Of a DNA stretch of 64,000 nucleotides, positions 13,001-28,000 are shown in pieces. How positions within the stretch are numbered: position 1 is the first letter of the stretch; each line of letters opens with the position of its first letter. The notes under the pieces were generated by a model, which ran no database searches, had not been told where the DNA came from, and worked only from the letters and a program-made list of their open reading frames with translations. The DNA lies in contig JAODUP010000031.1 of the NCBI GenBank assembly GCA_025642065.1, forward strand, positions 82,001 through 146,000. The letters run 5' to 3'. The stretch comes from Paralvinella palmiformis. Taxonomy: Eukaryota; Annelida; Polychaeta; Terebellida; Alvinellidae. The translations under genes were made by a program, and so were the position numbers.

Positions 13001-16000
13001 GAGCCAAACAAGCAGAATGATAAATGAAAATTATTCATAATAATACCCACAACAATCTTATGTATTCCTTAGCCTTCTCTACATCGCCTTTCTGGTCAAG
13101 ATAAAATAGACACAGCATGATCTGTTCACGTCGACTAAAATGGAATCCTCGATTCTCCATTCTCTCCTTTAGGGTTTCAGCCTTTTCTGTTTGCTGTCAA
13201 TTGAATAACATCAAACTAAATTTTTTTAAACTTTGTGCAGGCTACACTTTAATACTTTTATGAAAAAATGAAGGCTCTGATAAATGATTTTCCACAGCTA
13301 GTATATAATGGATATCCTTAAATCATACACTTAAGTGGTCTGACACATACATGCACACACAGATTTCTTACCCCACTAAAACAGTACTTTCTCAACAGGT
13401 TCAATTCAGCAATGTTCAAATACTTCAGCGGCACCGAGTCTGGATCCTGTTCAAGTTTTTTAGAAATCTCATCAATAGCTTTTCTATCTAGATTCTGAAA
13501 CCAACAAAAAAGTACATTATACATACTGATGGCATTGTCAGCTCATTGTAGATAAGCTTTTCCACACAAAGCTGATCCAGTTCACTACAAAGATTCCTCA
13601 CTCTGTAGAGTTTTAATATATTAATAATAATGTACACTTAATAAAGCATCCTTATTAGCAGGAGCCATTCAAAGGCAGTGTACACTTAATATTTGTAAAA
13701 ACCAAATAAGAGATTTGAACAATAATCATTATTTAGCTGTGAAAGCAACTTTGAGAGATGAGTTAACAGAACAAATTTGAACTTTCCAAGAAACAACACA
13801 TTTATAATAGCCACTGGCAACCTATTCCACAAACTGGGAGCTGCAACCCTAAATCCACAATCACCATATGACTTAATCGAGACTTGGACACCTACAGCAG
13901 TATAAGCCCAAATGACCCGAGTTTTCTGGGCGACTTCTAATGGACAACAGTTCACATAGATATTCAAGTGCCATGTTACTGATAAATGAATAAGTTGCTT
14001 GTAAAATCTTGAAATGGATACACTGTCTAACAGGCAGTCAATGTATGTTTTGAAAAATTGATACTCATTTTGACTGAAAACAACTATCTGTTAACAGAAG
14101 TATTTTTGTACCTCAAATAATAAACACTGACCAGAACACAGAATAAAAATCTATTTGAGATGAGTGTAGTTAGATATAGTATAATACATTCTGAAATTAT
14201 TAATGTCCCGAGTATAACAAACATGTTTAATGCACTGACCTCAGCTGGCTTCTTGAGCTCTTCCACCAAAGAATCTAACCGAGAAACAAGTTCCTGGAAA
14301 AGCACAAAAACAGAGAAACAATCAATTCATCATCAAAAAGTGTCACATAGCTAGCCATTGTTCAAGACTACCTTAATAGTAAATACTGAAACTCTGGTGG
14401 GTTGTAACTGAAGCAGCTGACATTTAAGCCATCAACTCCTTGCTATTACTCTAATGACCCCTAACCACACCAAGTGATTCCTTACTTTCTGTGATAAACA
14501 TTTAGACCACAGCTCAATGATTCCCAGCCATCGACTCCGTGTAATAATGGCATGATGCTAAATAACTGAGTAACAGTAAGCCTCAGCTGACCTAGAAACT
14601 AGCTTTTATTGGAGTTTATATATCACTGTCCATCACCAGACACGAGAGTGGTTTTTGAAACCAAATCATGAAAAGCAGCGGAAATGAAGTCGCAGAGCAG
14701 TGAGCCATATGCACCTGTGGAAGTAGGGAATTTTTTTCATTTTTAAGACAATCTGAGACTAATAGAGTAGAGATAAACATGACTTTTGTAAGAGAATTTA
14801 TTTCAAACCATCAGTTCGACCCACTCCCCATCTCCAAAAACGATAATTTTGGCACTGGAAAGACTTGAAAACTGTCATCCCCGCATCAGATTAGACTCAT
14901 CTTCTACCACGTTACTATCAGTATCTACAGTGGCAGTCTACTTCTTGTAAATGATGTCATCCACATCCACCTGCCCCCTGTAACTATACTTACTTCAACA
15001 GTTTTTTCGTCTACACCTTTTGCTGTCAACTCTGTCTTCATTCTTCCAGAATTCCACGGCAACGGAGCAAGATCCTGATGAAAATAAATGAAGCACACAA
15101 ATGAAGCGTCATCATCTAAATAAATCTTGTGCTGATAAACGAACTGACGAGAAACTAACAAACCAGTAAAAATCTGACACAGAAATTGTACATTAAACAT
15201 TTGTTTGTGTCTCACATTACAATACTGCCGATTAGAACCTAAGAAACAGTGCTTTATTATTGTTTATTTTGTTATTAATTTACATGGCATCAAAAACAGC
15301 ATTTGAGCATACCCCAAACCCATTATAAAATAGATAGTTACTGCTTGGCATCATCAATCCAAAAGACTTAATTCAGACTATATTCAGATTGATAAAACCA
15401 ACCCACTGACTTTTCCATAGGATGTAATTGTGACTCTCAGTAAGGTTTTCAACAGCTTCTGGGATACTATTCACTATATATTGGTTAAAATGATTCACTT
15501 CAGATTAGCTAATTAGTATGAAGGTTGTGGCAAATAGACATATATACAAGCCATCACTACAATTGTTGCTTCTATAATCCCATTCTATTTACCAGTTCTA
15601 GGTACTTCCTGACTAGGCTCTCAGCCGTTTCACTCGAGATATTCTCATTCAGCATCTTACCCATCACACCAGTACAGATTGCTCTCAGGTGTTGCATTGG
15701 CATGACACGTCGCTTTAACAATGCCAGAACCTAAATTGAGACAGATATAAACCTCGTATATATATATAACCAATGACGGGAGATAAAATAAATATTTTTT
15801 TAAATGTTTTTACCGGTCAAAGTAATGTAAACAAGAAACGCTGTTAAAAGACAAAACATCATAGCTGTCATAAGATGATGATGATGATTGATGTTTTATG
15901 GCCACTTTTGTGCACAAGGTAGGCTAAATGGGCCGAGCGACTTCCAACGGTAACGAGACAAAATGAAAGACGAAACAACCTTCAGATATGCCCACGCCGG

Positions 16001-19000
16001 GATTCGAACACGTGTGGTAGTGATCTGTGGTCCAGCACGCTACCGCTAGACCATGGAGGCGCCCACACAGCTTTCATAAGATGAGATCAATAATGATTAA
16101 TTAGGGAATAACGGTGAGCAACATCGCGTGTGCTGCTTACTTAGATAGTGATTATCAATGTGACACACAAACTTCAATGTGCACTTCAGTGAGATAAAAA
16201 CTGGGTCCTTAATACTTTCTTTCCATTGCCTTAATGAACTTCTATCCTCATTATCGTTCGCTTGTATTGTATTTGCTGTGAGGTTTAAAAACGTCATAGT
16301 TTTATTTAGTCATTATTAGAACATCATCATCACCCTATTATCAGTTTGGAATTTAGTATTCCAATTAGTGAAGATCACATGCAAGAATATTTAATAGATA
16401 ATACAGTCATACCCCAACCTACATCATTAATTAGTTCCAAAAGTCAGGAGATAACCTGGGCTTGACATAAAAAACACCCTTTACTGTTGATTTCTTTATT
16501 TCACATCCTGTTATTATGACGTAGGTGACACAGCTGAGTGATATAATGTCTGATGTAATGACGTTTGCTGAACTGAAATCTACTCTAGAAAAGTGGTGTA
16601 AAGGCAAATTTGATGTAGGCCGAAATGGCGTAAAGCCGGGTATTACTGTACACATAACATAACTTTGTATTTAGTGTAACTCGTGATAACTTGGTGATTA
16701 ACAAACAAATGCGAGGTAGATGAGAAGCTACAACATTTAAGCATATTCGTAAATCACAGAAGAACCTGCATGGAGTTTAGACCTGGTGACGCAGTGAAGA
16801 ATGGTTTATTTGAACATCAGCTCCCTGACCATAGAAAAAGTTGCCATATTAAACTTGCAGCAATTAATGAATTATTTTGCAGAGTTCTTAAAACCCACCT
16901 ATTTATATCAACCTTTTTATAATATCTATCAACCAGCATATTTATGGATACACTATTTCTACATTACATGAACCAGAGCTTGTTACGTGAACAAATTCTG
17001 GCTTTAGTGTAAAGCACCTTAGAGCAACTAAAATTCATTGATTAAGGTACTACATAAAATATTATTAAAATTATTATTTATAAGTTACATCGTGATTTAT
17101 ACACCAGCTTCATTTGCTGTCATTGGCTTCATCTTCGGGAAACCTTTTTTGCAACTTTGATGATATCAGCATCAGACGTGCTAAATTCCATTTTGACAGT
17201 GGAACAAAAGAACAATTCCAGAATTGAAATAGCTTGTTCAAAACAAAACAGTAATTGATATATTTGAAACTGGAATGGAATTTAGAAAATAATATTTTTA
17301 TTTATTTGCTTCAAGTACCTACTTCTAATATCTAAAATATATATAGGTTATATGCATTTCTATGTATATCAATGAATATGTGAGTAAGCGGTTCGTTTAG
17401 CCCCAGGGAAATATCCCACAAACACAGGCATAAATCAGATTCAAACTCGTAATATGGAGGTTTATGACACAATGCACTATCCACTTCAAAATTGGTTGTC
17501 AATAAATAAAAGATAAATAAAAAATCACTATCCTTGATCTGTTTCGTTTGTGTTAAATGGTGAATTAAAGTCATACATTTTAAAATGTAGACTGAAACTG
17601 GATGAATAAAACGAAGTAAAATTGATACCATCCCTATAAAAGTGATAAGATTGGTTTTCTGTCACAGGATGCTTAGCAGACAAGAGAAACTTAATTTTAA
17701 TAGGTATCCTCAGATTCATAGGCATATTGTGGTAGATCTATACGTAAATACAAGTGTAGGGAAGAAATGTGCAAAGTAAACTGGTCAAAGAGAATTACTC
17801 TTATTTACTTCCTGGCTGTTACCAACTTCTTCTCATAGGTTTGTGTAAATTTATCTTCCATAAATCTTCCATATCTTCAATGCTTACCTCCGAGAAGCCA
17901 TCGATATTGTACTCAGATTCCTTCAATCCACGATACAACAATGGAAATGACATTGGCAAAATTCTATCCTTTTCCAGCTTTTCCACTGCAAAAAGTAAAA
18001 TAAAAATAATTTTTTTTGATACAACTCATTTAGATCCTTTATACACAGCATATTAATGATTATTAAAAACTATTTGGCCTTATTCACTGAACAGCTCGCA
18101 ATATCGAACTGGTACTAACAGACCTAACAGTAAAAGACCTATATACTTAATAATACTGCTTAATAACATTGGTACTTCTTAATAGGAAAACATCTACAAC
18201 TTTGGCCTTAATTCAAGCATGGACACCTGTTTAGTCAATAGTAATTGCTTTGTTTAGCCTGATCATTCACCACACCAAACCTTTGAATGAAGTAACCCAC
18301 AAACAAATGCAACCCACAGACAAATGCAAATCTGATTATTTGATTTTAAATCTGAAAACAACAGTAACTTTTTATTGTTAACTACGTCATGTCAGCTGAC
18401 TGGATGGCAACCGAAATGAATGCAAATTTATGACACAACAATTGTCTGAAGGATCACCTTGGAAATTTTTTCACGCTCACAGAAAACTGAGAAGCAACTT
18501 CTCTAATATGCCTTTTTTCATGAGTGAAATGGCCTCAAATCTTATTTCACTGGGATATGAATACAACTCTACATATTTATTGAAGGGTTCCAACACTGCT
18601 GATTTATGACAACGTTGTTTATTAATGATTGGAAAATGATTTGAAAATAATTGTGGACAGAAATTCTCATGATTCCATTACTCCATAGATCAGTCAAGAC
18701 TTCCACAAACTTGTAAGGCCACAGACCAACTATATCATGTATCTAGTAAAACATAATGTGTATGTGGCACCATCAACCACCAATAAAGCACTAAATATTT
18801 CTTTTTTCAGCTGGTACAAATAATACCAAATCAAACAATTACTAGTATTTTGGGGAATAAACTATAGTTGAGAGTAACCATATAAATTTCACTTATTTTC
18901 AAATCAAGTAAACTATGAAGGCAAGTAAATCTTGGTCTTTACTATCTAATAAGAAATATGATAAAGTTCAATCACTAAAAACAAACCTAATAATACCAAT

Positions 19001-22000
19001 AATAACTAACAGAAATTGCCAAAGTATGGGTTTAGTCAACTTTTATGATATTATTACTCAACAGTAATTGCAATATCATTACCTCACAAACTTCTAACTA
19101 ATCAGTGACTTCAAATTATGTTGAAAAATAGTACATTTAGTTTCAAATAGCGGGAATGTCAGGTCATTACTTAAACTTGACCTTTATTATCAAAGAGCAA
19201 TTAACCAAAGATGCGAACAAAAAAATAAATACTGTAATATTAGTAACATTCCAAAACAATAAATATTAATATTCTTACAGTAATCCTTTGCCTCGTCATA
19301 TTTTCCAGTACTGACAGCATGCAGGAGTTTGTAATGTTCAACTGCACTCTCTTTGAAGCCTCTTTCCTTGATAAGAAGAATTCAAACATGTGAGTATTTT
19401 TCACTATTTGAACATTTTGTTGGACAAAAAAGCCCTTTAAATAGAAAGACAACTGTTCTAAAACTCACACATAAACAACTGGAGTATCCATTTATTTAAT
19501 AATTTTACAGAAACAAGACCTTAAATCAAATATGTGTAACTGCCAAGGGGGAGATTTCTTTAGAACAGAAACTTGTGAGTAACTAATATACATGACAAAT
19601 AAAATTACTACTAACTTGTTTTCATAATATGAACCTAACAATCAATCGTGTTAAGCAAATTAATCTAGGCAGTCTTTTTTCCAATACACTGATATACTTT
19701 GGCAATTATATAGAATAATAACAACCTCTACTGGACAAAATTAAAAATGCATTTACAGAATCTTTGTTTACAAAATTTTGACGCACAAGAAAATGTGATA
19801 TTTGTATGTACGAGGTGTGGAAACGTTTCTCACTGAGCGCATGACGGTAAAGCTTTTTGTTGAACTATTCTTCAGTAAACAATGACAGCATACCTTCATA
19901 TCATCGAAGATCTGATCCGGTGATCTTCCCAGCTGCTTCATAGCATCAAAGCTAAACAGATAGATCTCCGCTGTCCTATCCTGCTTGGTACCAGTGACTT
20001 GCTGTCCAAGATTCATCACTTCCATTATGCCACTAACATCATTCATTTCTTTCTTTATTCGGATCATTTCATAGACATCATCGCTGCTCAGTGATTCACC
20101 CTGTTACAAGTAAACATGACGCGTCCACAAGAACTTGTTTATCATAGCACACCAAACAGAAAACGAATGAAATCTAACACAGAATAACAAATATTTGTCC
20201 AGTTCCTTGGTGATAAGCATTTATTATATTAGGGATTTCATACCAAGTTTTCCAATTTGTTTCAATATAATGAGTTAATACAAGGTACTAAATCCCAGAT
20301 ACTTTGGGACAGATCACACAACATCATGGATTTAGCCAGTCAGCCAAGATCTAATGAGCCAGTTTTATCAAACAGTGACGGTTAAGCCACACCAGGGCTG
20401 CTGTTTAATGCATAATTGAAAGAATTTAAACTATGATGCAACATTATACAGATAATGGTACCTTCTCCATTAGTACTAAGAATGCCCTGTTAGCCAACTC
20501 TCTCTTCCTATTATCCACTGCCAGGTGAGCTACTGTATTAATGTCCTCTGTCTTCAGATGTCCCGAGGTGACAAACTGGTCCATCATGTCAACGATCTCG
20601 TCGTATGGCTGGAGGGACAAAAGATGACAAAAGTACTTATGACATAAACAGTTACTGCCTCTGGTAAGAGTCACGATAGTGGACCATCTGTCTACAATTT
20701 ATGAGTTTTAATGAAGACAGATACAAGAAAACTTTATGTGCAGAATCAATCATTGCAAGGCAAGCATTATTTGGCATTATCAATATCCACTACAATATAC
20801 TAACACAATCACACAGCTTAAGTGAGTGACCATATTAATTCAGAATTAACTAGATGACAGTGTGGCTATATGCCTCAATAGATTAATCACACACACACAA
20901 ACAACAATATAAGTAAAATTCACAAAAATATACGACCTACTGTTATATTTACATCAAAAGGAATGGAAAAAGTAATCGCGTACCTTGTCCTGAATCACCA
21001 TGGCATCAATGAAGTTCAAGGTCAGGTTGCGTTTATACTGTTCATCAGGAAACTGTCTGATTGATCTAAACACCTGAAGGGCCTCTTCATCCTTGCTATT
21101 AGCCATCAGTCTAAATGAGCAGTTGAGTGCCTCATTATTATAAGGTACTACCTCGCTGAACTTTGCTGTCATCTCCTGCAACATCTGGAAGAAATACAAG
21201 AAATATGCAGTTTATTCTACTTATTACATAATTATGTCTACAAGTTGACTGAATACTGAAGATCAGAAGCTCTAGTATCACTAATCATAGAATTATATTT
21301 TATTTCTGATAAATATAAGCGCTATCATATTATTTTCTTGTTTGTGTCAGCATCTCTAATGTACCTCCACTGGAACACAAGTTTAGGTGATGTGTGGCTA
21401 TCATTAACTACCAAGTGGTCCAAGACTCATAAAAAGCAAGATGTCTCAAACTGTTGCACTGAGACTCAAAACTAGGCCTCCAGTCTTAATGTCTTCCATT
21501 AAGGCAAACAGTACTGGGTCACTACGGTTCAGCAGGAAGGTGGGGAACTATGAACTATAAAGTAAAGATTCTCATTTTATACCATCCAACTAATTTTTTA
21601 TGGATCCACCAACTGTCTAACAGCCTCAAACAAATATCTGATTGGGTGGTACAATGGATTATTAGTAATCATGCACCTATGACTCGATAAAACAATATAC
21701 TCTTAAGAGAGCTGATGATAGCCTCAGAAGGTACAGGTCCATTTCAGGGACGCAAAGTTTAAACAAATAAAGACCTTAATGGTGACCATAATCTAAAATT
21801 CTTAGAATAACAGGGTTGGATTTAGACCATAAATTATAGCAAAAAGGTTCTAAAAAACACACACACAAAACATGACTAGTTGAGTTGAACTGTTTAAACC
21901 TCCACATGCTAGTCACACCTGAGACATGTAGGCGAGGAGTTATTGCCTAGGTAGGTACTTTCATAACTGTCATGACCAAACATCACCAAAAAACAATGAC

Positions 22001-25000
22001 CACTACTTGGAAAAGGTGCCAAGAGGGGTAATCACTTTCTCAGATTTTTTTTGCTGCCTCTTTTTCATTTCATGTCTGATTCATTATCTGTCGAAATATG
22101 ACCAATATATTTTTGGATGCTCATTACTTCCATAAATAACCATTTGACAACAAAAATAATGTCACTGACATGTTTCTCAGGTTTATTTCCTTCTAAAGAA
22201 CAACTTTTTAATAATTTCCAGTTATGCGCACTAATTCATCTGGAGGCCTTAAAAAATGTGGTATTTTTAGTAATAAATTCCTTGTCGGAATTCTGTTTTT
22301 ACTTGAAGACAAAAAACATTATTGATGTTAACTTTTGAATTAGTGTCCCAGGTGTTGTCATTATGACGGTCACAATTACGGCAATGCTAATAAATAGTAA
22401 TTGGCGACATAAATTCATAATATTTATCTGATTAAAATGTGTACAACTTTCTTTACATGTTACCTATTGACATAATTCAAACTGTATATGGTTATAGAAA
22501 CTGAGCTCTTTATGTTTGAATAATTCTTTTATTATCAAACCACCAAAATTAAAATTTTATGTAAGTGCCTAGCTTCGGGAAACAAATCCCACAAACACAA
22601 GTATGGACAGGATCTGAACACACAACCTGGAGTTTTGGATTGCAGTGCTCTAACCATTGGGCTATCATAATTCCCACACAACACAACTCACCCACATGAA
22701 CTACAACACGTAATTTCCCTATCAGAGAACCTAAGAGATAATCTACCTGTGAGAAAGCGGTGTTGTGTCCATTCCTTCCTAAGATGAAGAGGACACTGAA
22801 GAGATGCCTTGGCTGTAGTATCACATCATCATATTCTGCCTCGGACTGAATCTTTAAAAAAGAAATCTAATTAAAAAAAAATTCTTAATGTCGCTGTTAA
22901 TAAATAATGCAAATTTAATAAGATAACCTGCAAATCGGGCTAGACTCTACTGACAAATAAATACTTAATACAACATGATACTTTACATTAACATATTGAT
23001 ATAAGGAATGTAATAAAAAACATAAATTGTAATACTGTCAGCATCAAATGGGACTACTATCAGAGTTAGCAAGTTTTTTACACAGATTTTATTAAAATGA
23101 TTAATTAGTGTTTATTAATGTCATGTAAAAAACTGGTTTTTACACTGTTTTGTAAAAAAATATTAAATGCAGCTATAGAATAATATAATGATAACAATAA
23201 AACAACATCTACTACATCATGACTGTAATATATAAACAGCAATTGACTTAATAGACTAATCTCCATTATGATAACTCAATGTCCAGTCTAGTTGACCCTC
23301 TCTGATGAACACATAGTTGCCTACATGCTCCATCCATCATACAAAGGTGTACATCTTACTGCAAAGCAATTAGACACTGCCAATGAATGGATAACTAGCT
23401 GATAAACTATCAGACAAAATCATCGCCTTTTCAATCTTCATTTTCAGCAATGTTGCTACCAAGCTCTCACTGATCAATTGGTGCAAGGCCCTCAGATGTT
23501 ATGGAGTGCTAACTGACTTTCTAAAATTAGCTGTCAAACTGCTATCATGCCAGCTTCATCAGCATCAATTGAGCAATATTCAAACTAAAGTGTGCAATGA
23601 AATGTGTTTCTCTTGAGTAAAGACACTATTGCATAAATGTGTTCAATGACATATACTAGGACTAGTACAAATGGCTTACAATGAATGACGTTTTTTTTAT
23701 TATTTTTATAATAATTTACAGTTTTTTATGGTTATTAACAATTGTTTTACAATGTAATGTAAAAAAATAGTTTTTTACAGTAAAAACCCAACCCTGACTA
23801 GTATAGTGTTATTATTACAGTTATCAAAGATACATTATAATAAACATGTTTTAAATAGTTCATCAGCTGTTTTTTTTCCCCATTTTCAAAATTGTTTTAA
23901 TACCATAATTAATAGAGCTCCAATATGATAGTTTCCACCAAGTGGTGGTATTTACATGTTACGTCTATTCCAAACATAACAGTAGATTAATAATGTTAAT
24001 AGTTCTGCACATCAATATACAATATGCTTGATTGATACAGGTGAGAAATAGTTAAATGAGCATTTAGTGAGCAGTTGAAAATATTACCAAAACAAAAAAT
24101 AAGCAATGTGGCTGAAGACTACATTCCAATGGCCATAGCCCCAAATGGCTGAGTTTCATAACACTCCCCGATGTTAAAAGCTCAGTACTGATTGGTCATC
24201 ATCATAATTGCACATTCATCTGGATACCAAGATTGATTGAAAAGGAAAACAGCTAGTACTGTATTCATTTGCCCTCCCACTACATTTAACCCAGGATAAT
24301 GTTGAAAAGGTATGTTTAGCTAGATGTGCACACTAATATTTACTCATTGGTGACAAGGTTGTTATATCGATATTGGCAGACAAATTTATTTTGAGTTCTG
24401 GGGTGTATCTTCAACATTTTTAATATATCATATTTATTACCATAACACCGAACCCCCCCTCCCCATTTTTTCACACTGAACAAAGTATTGTCTAATCCAA
24501 CCTTCAAAAAAATTGAAGTCCAATTAAAAAAAGGAATAGTTTCACCCATGTTATCAGTAACGTTTCACAACAGACCTTCATCAACTGTCACAACATAGAC
24601 GACTTAATACTGTGACAAAGTGAGATCACTATTGAGCTACATCAGGATTAGTATTGATTTGATCCTCAAAAATCATTCAGCCATTACTCATGTTTCATTT
24701 TCTGCATACCTTCTTGATCTGTGCATGATCACCTTGCTCAGCAAATCCACACATTAAAGTGGTGTATGTTGCTTGTACTGGCTGCAGGTTTGCCTCTCTT
24801 AAAAAAAAGAAGAAACATTTCCAAAGTTTTAGAGATTAATAAACATGAAATTATAACATGTATATTCAATAACAAGTCATTTCTAATCCATATAGTGTAT
24901 TGCACTTCTTGGCACCACAGATATTGAACACGTTGTCAGTGTATTTTGTACCTACTTCATTAAGTCCAGTACTGCAACTGCATTCTCATTGTCTCTGAAT

Positions 25001-28000
25001 CATATAAAAGTTAATAAAAAAGTCAATTAGCATCCGATAGAAAAATAGTTAAATGTGAATGAATATTTTCAAACTGCAACCAATGGTAGTTTATAGGGAA
25101 AACAAATAACTAACATGGGCATGTAATTAAAAACTAAAAAAGCGACTACACTCACCCCTGTTTCATGTAGCCTTTGATCATTGAGTGGAAGACATTTTCA
25201 GATATTGGTATGCCCGCTGACTTCATGTGTTCCAAGATCTTTGTGGCACCAGCAACATCACCTTGTAAACAGTAAGCTTCAATCAAGATTTGGTAAGTCT
25301 CCTGAAATTGTAACAGTGTGTTTTATGGATTTTTAAGAGACTTAATATCAATGAGTAGTTCATGCAACAGGTAGCTTACTTCACAAATAGGCCACCTTTT
25401 TAGTCATATAAAGATACCAGTATGTGTGTGTGTGTGTCTGTGCATACAATGCATGTGTGGCATAACTAAAAATAATCAGTGGTGAATTTTGCTAATGTGA
25501 CCTCAAAGGGAAATTGCTTATCATTTCATCTGCCAAACAAATAATTTAAAGCTAAACTTCTACATATAGTAATATATTTCTCATTCATTAACCAACCCTG
25601 TTTGCCTTCAGTTTGGAATTATCTTCTACTTCTGTCAGTATCACAGCTGGATCAAAGAAATCTTCATTTTCCAATCTTGTCTTCAGGACACTATTATAAT
25701 AAACTATATCTGGATTCTTAACTGGAAAAAAATTTGAAAAGTTTTTTGGTAAGTAAGAAGTATATGACAAAATATTTAGGTATTCCGATCCAAGAATTAA
25801 AAGTTCTAATTGGAAACTTGGTGATATGTTTGAATTAGGGTCTGTGCTGTGTTTTGACAGTCCAGTGTTCCTCGGCAAATAATTTTAATCATAAATCAAG
25901 CATCTAACCTAGAAGCATGATTGATCAATAAGTCAGCACCTAAGATTGATACCAACTGATACACAATGTATTTCCTAATGTGCACACACACAACATTCTG
26001 CTTTTATCCACTCAAGAGTAATTCAGCTGACAAAGCACAGAAACTATATCTCCTAATGTGTGTTGACAATGATTGGTTATGTTTCACTCACAGTCACTAT
26101 GACTTCAATAAAAAACACTTAATATTTAGACTTATATTTTTCATGCTTTTCTATTATGTTAGATTGGTTTAGTCAGAAACCAATGGAGAATCTAAACTTA
26201 GTCTCATTGTCAAAATGGCAAGAATCTGCTTTACTGATGACAATACTTATTGTTAAAAACACTATATGAATTCAGAAATCAACATAATAAAATGCTAGAT
26301 TATAACCAACCTGAAGAGCAATTGAATTTTTATACCAACTTGCTAAGTAGGTGTTCTGCTCAGTTCAGAAAATCAGATTTCTACAGTCCTGTGTATTTGT
26401 TACACCTTCATGGCAACACTGTAGCTTAGAAGATACGAATTGAAAAATCTGTTTACCCCAAACAATAATAATTACAAACTTCTATAGTGCCAACTTCATC
26501 GAAAAGAATCGAACTCAGTGGCACACCTAGTACAGAGGTTGGGCAAACTCATGGTCCGGGCATGATGCAAAGTTCCTCAACAATGATCAGATGGCAAGGA
26601 AACTTAATAACACCAAAAAACCAACCTAACTGCTGTAGTGTCTCATGAACTTGTTGGAACACCTGACGTCTTCTTTCAGGACTCTCTCTCACAAGCAGAG
26701 CTCCCGTTGCTCTTATTATTTGTGATGCTTCAAATGGTGGTATGCTGCCTGAAAAGCAAATTATTACAATAACATAAACATACTGGTTCCATTACGATGA
26801 ACAGCAGTATGTTGAAAGTGAACTTTAAAGGAAGCAATGGGACAAAAAGTCAACTTTTAGTGTTACTTGTTTCTAGTCACCTTTTATTCTAAATCCCTAA
26901 TCCACAGTAAATAAATAAATTTAAAAGTATGTAGCATACACACTGACTGGTTTTTCCCATCACCTTTCATAGAAGTACTAAATTTAAACAACAGTATTTA
27001 AACTGAATACCAATATATGAAATCAGATGAAGTGCATGCTTTCATAGGTGCAATCATGGTTTAGTTATTCATTATTGTCTTATTTAGATACTGTTTTTGT
27101 GCTTTCTGTCAAACCTTTCCTTTCAAACTAAATGAGATCTAAAATTTAATACAATTAATATTTAATGTGGAGAAACTCAATTTTGCTGGATGACACCAGT
27201 TGTCAATGTTAATAAGGTTCTGACAATATTTGTACTCAAGTGTTCTATATAGTATTACAAGCTTAGAAGCTGTGCTCCACACAGACTTCAAAGCTTGCCC
27301 TTCCAGAGGGCTACTTGGGCATTCGGCCCATATAACTAAGGGCTTAGAATAATAATAAATGAATTTTAATGAGTAGACATATTAGTCCCAACCAATGTCA
27401 TATGCACCACCATTTAAGACTTTTTTGTCATACTTTTTTTGTGTGAACACATGCACAGACAAGCAAACACACATGCATTCACTTTTATTTATATAGATTA
27501 GTAGTACCACATGATGACCACACCTCATTTTGCAAAACCTTCATTATAGCAGGTGTTTGGCTAGTGTAATAAAGGATAACATCCCTTCACTACCAAACAG
27601 TCAAATTTTTAGATAAATTACTTCACCTGCAACCATTTTTACTTCATTGTAATGTTTCTTAATTTATGATAAGCAATTCAGAATAAAATGGTTTCTTTGA
27701 AAATTGTCACTGACTTCTATCATATACTCAGCAGTATGAATTGCTACTAGCTGAATGACGTTTTCCAAACTATTAATGGTAAAAGCACCACCTAAGCCCT
27801 TTATCTACAGAGAAATGTTTCTGTAACAGACAAGAGCCACAATCAAAAGTAACAGAACTGTGAGATCAAATGCGAAAATTAATATGAAACAGCGTAAGGA
27901 TTTAGCTAGTTGGGCAATAATAAGAAAAAAATCTGTCTAATGAAATGTACCATCTGACAAACCATATACTGTTCAATGCGCTGACTGCCACATAATAAAC

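Noticed and set aside
24450..24475. Possible G-quadruplex on the minus strand (runs of G)
   Set aside because: Only two long G runs are present; four are needed for a standard intramolecular quadruplex.
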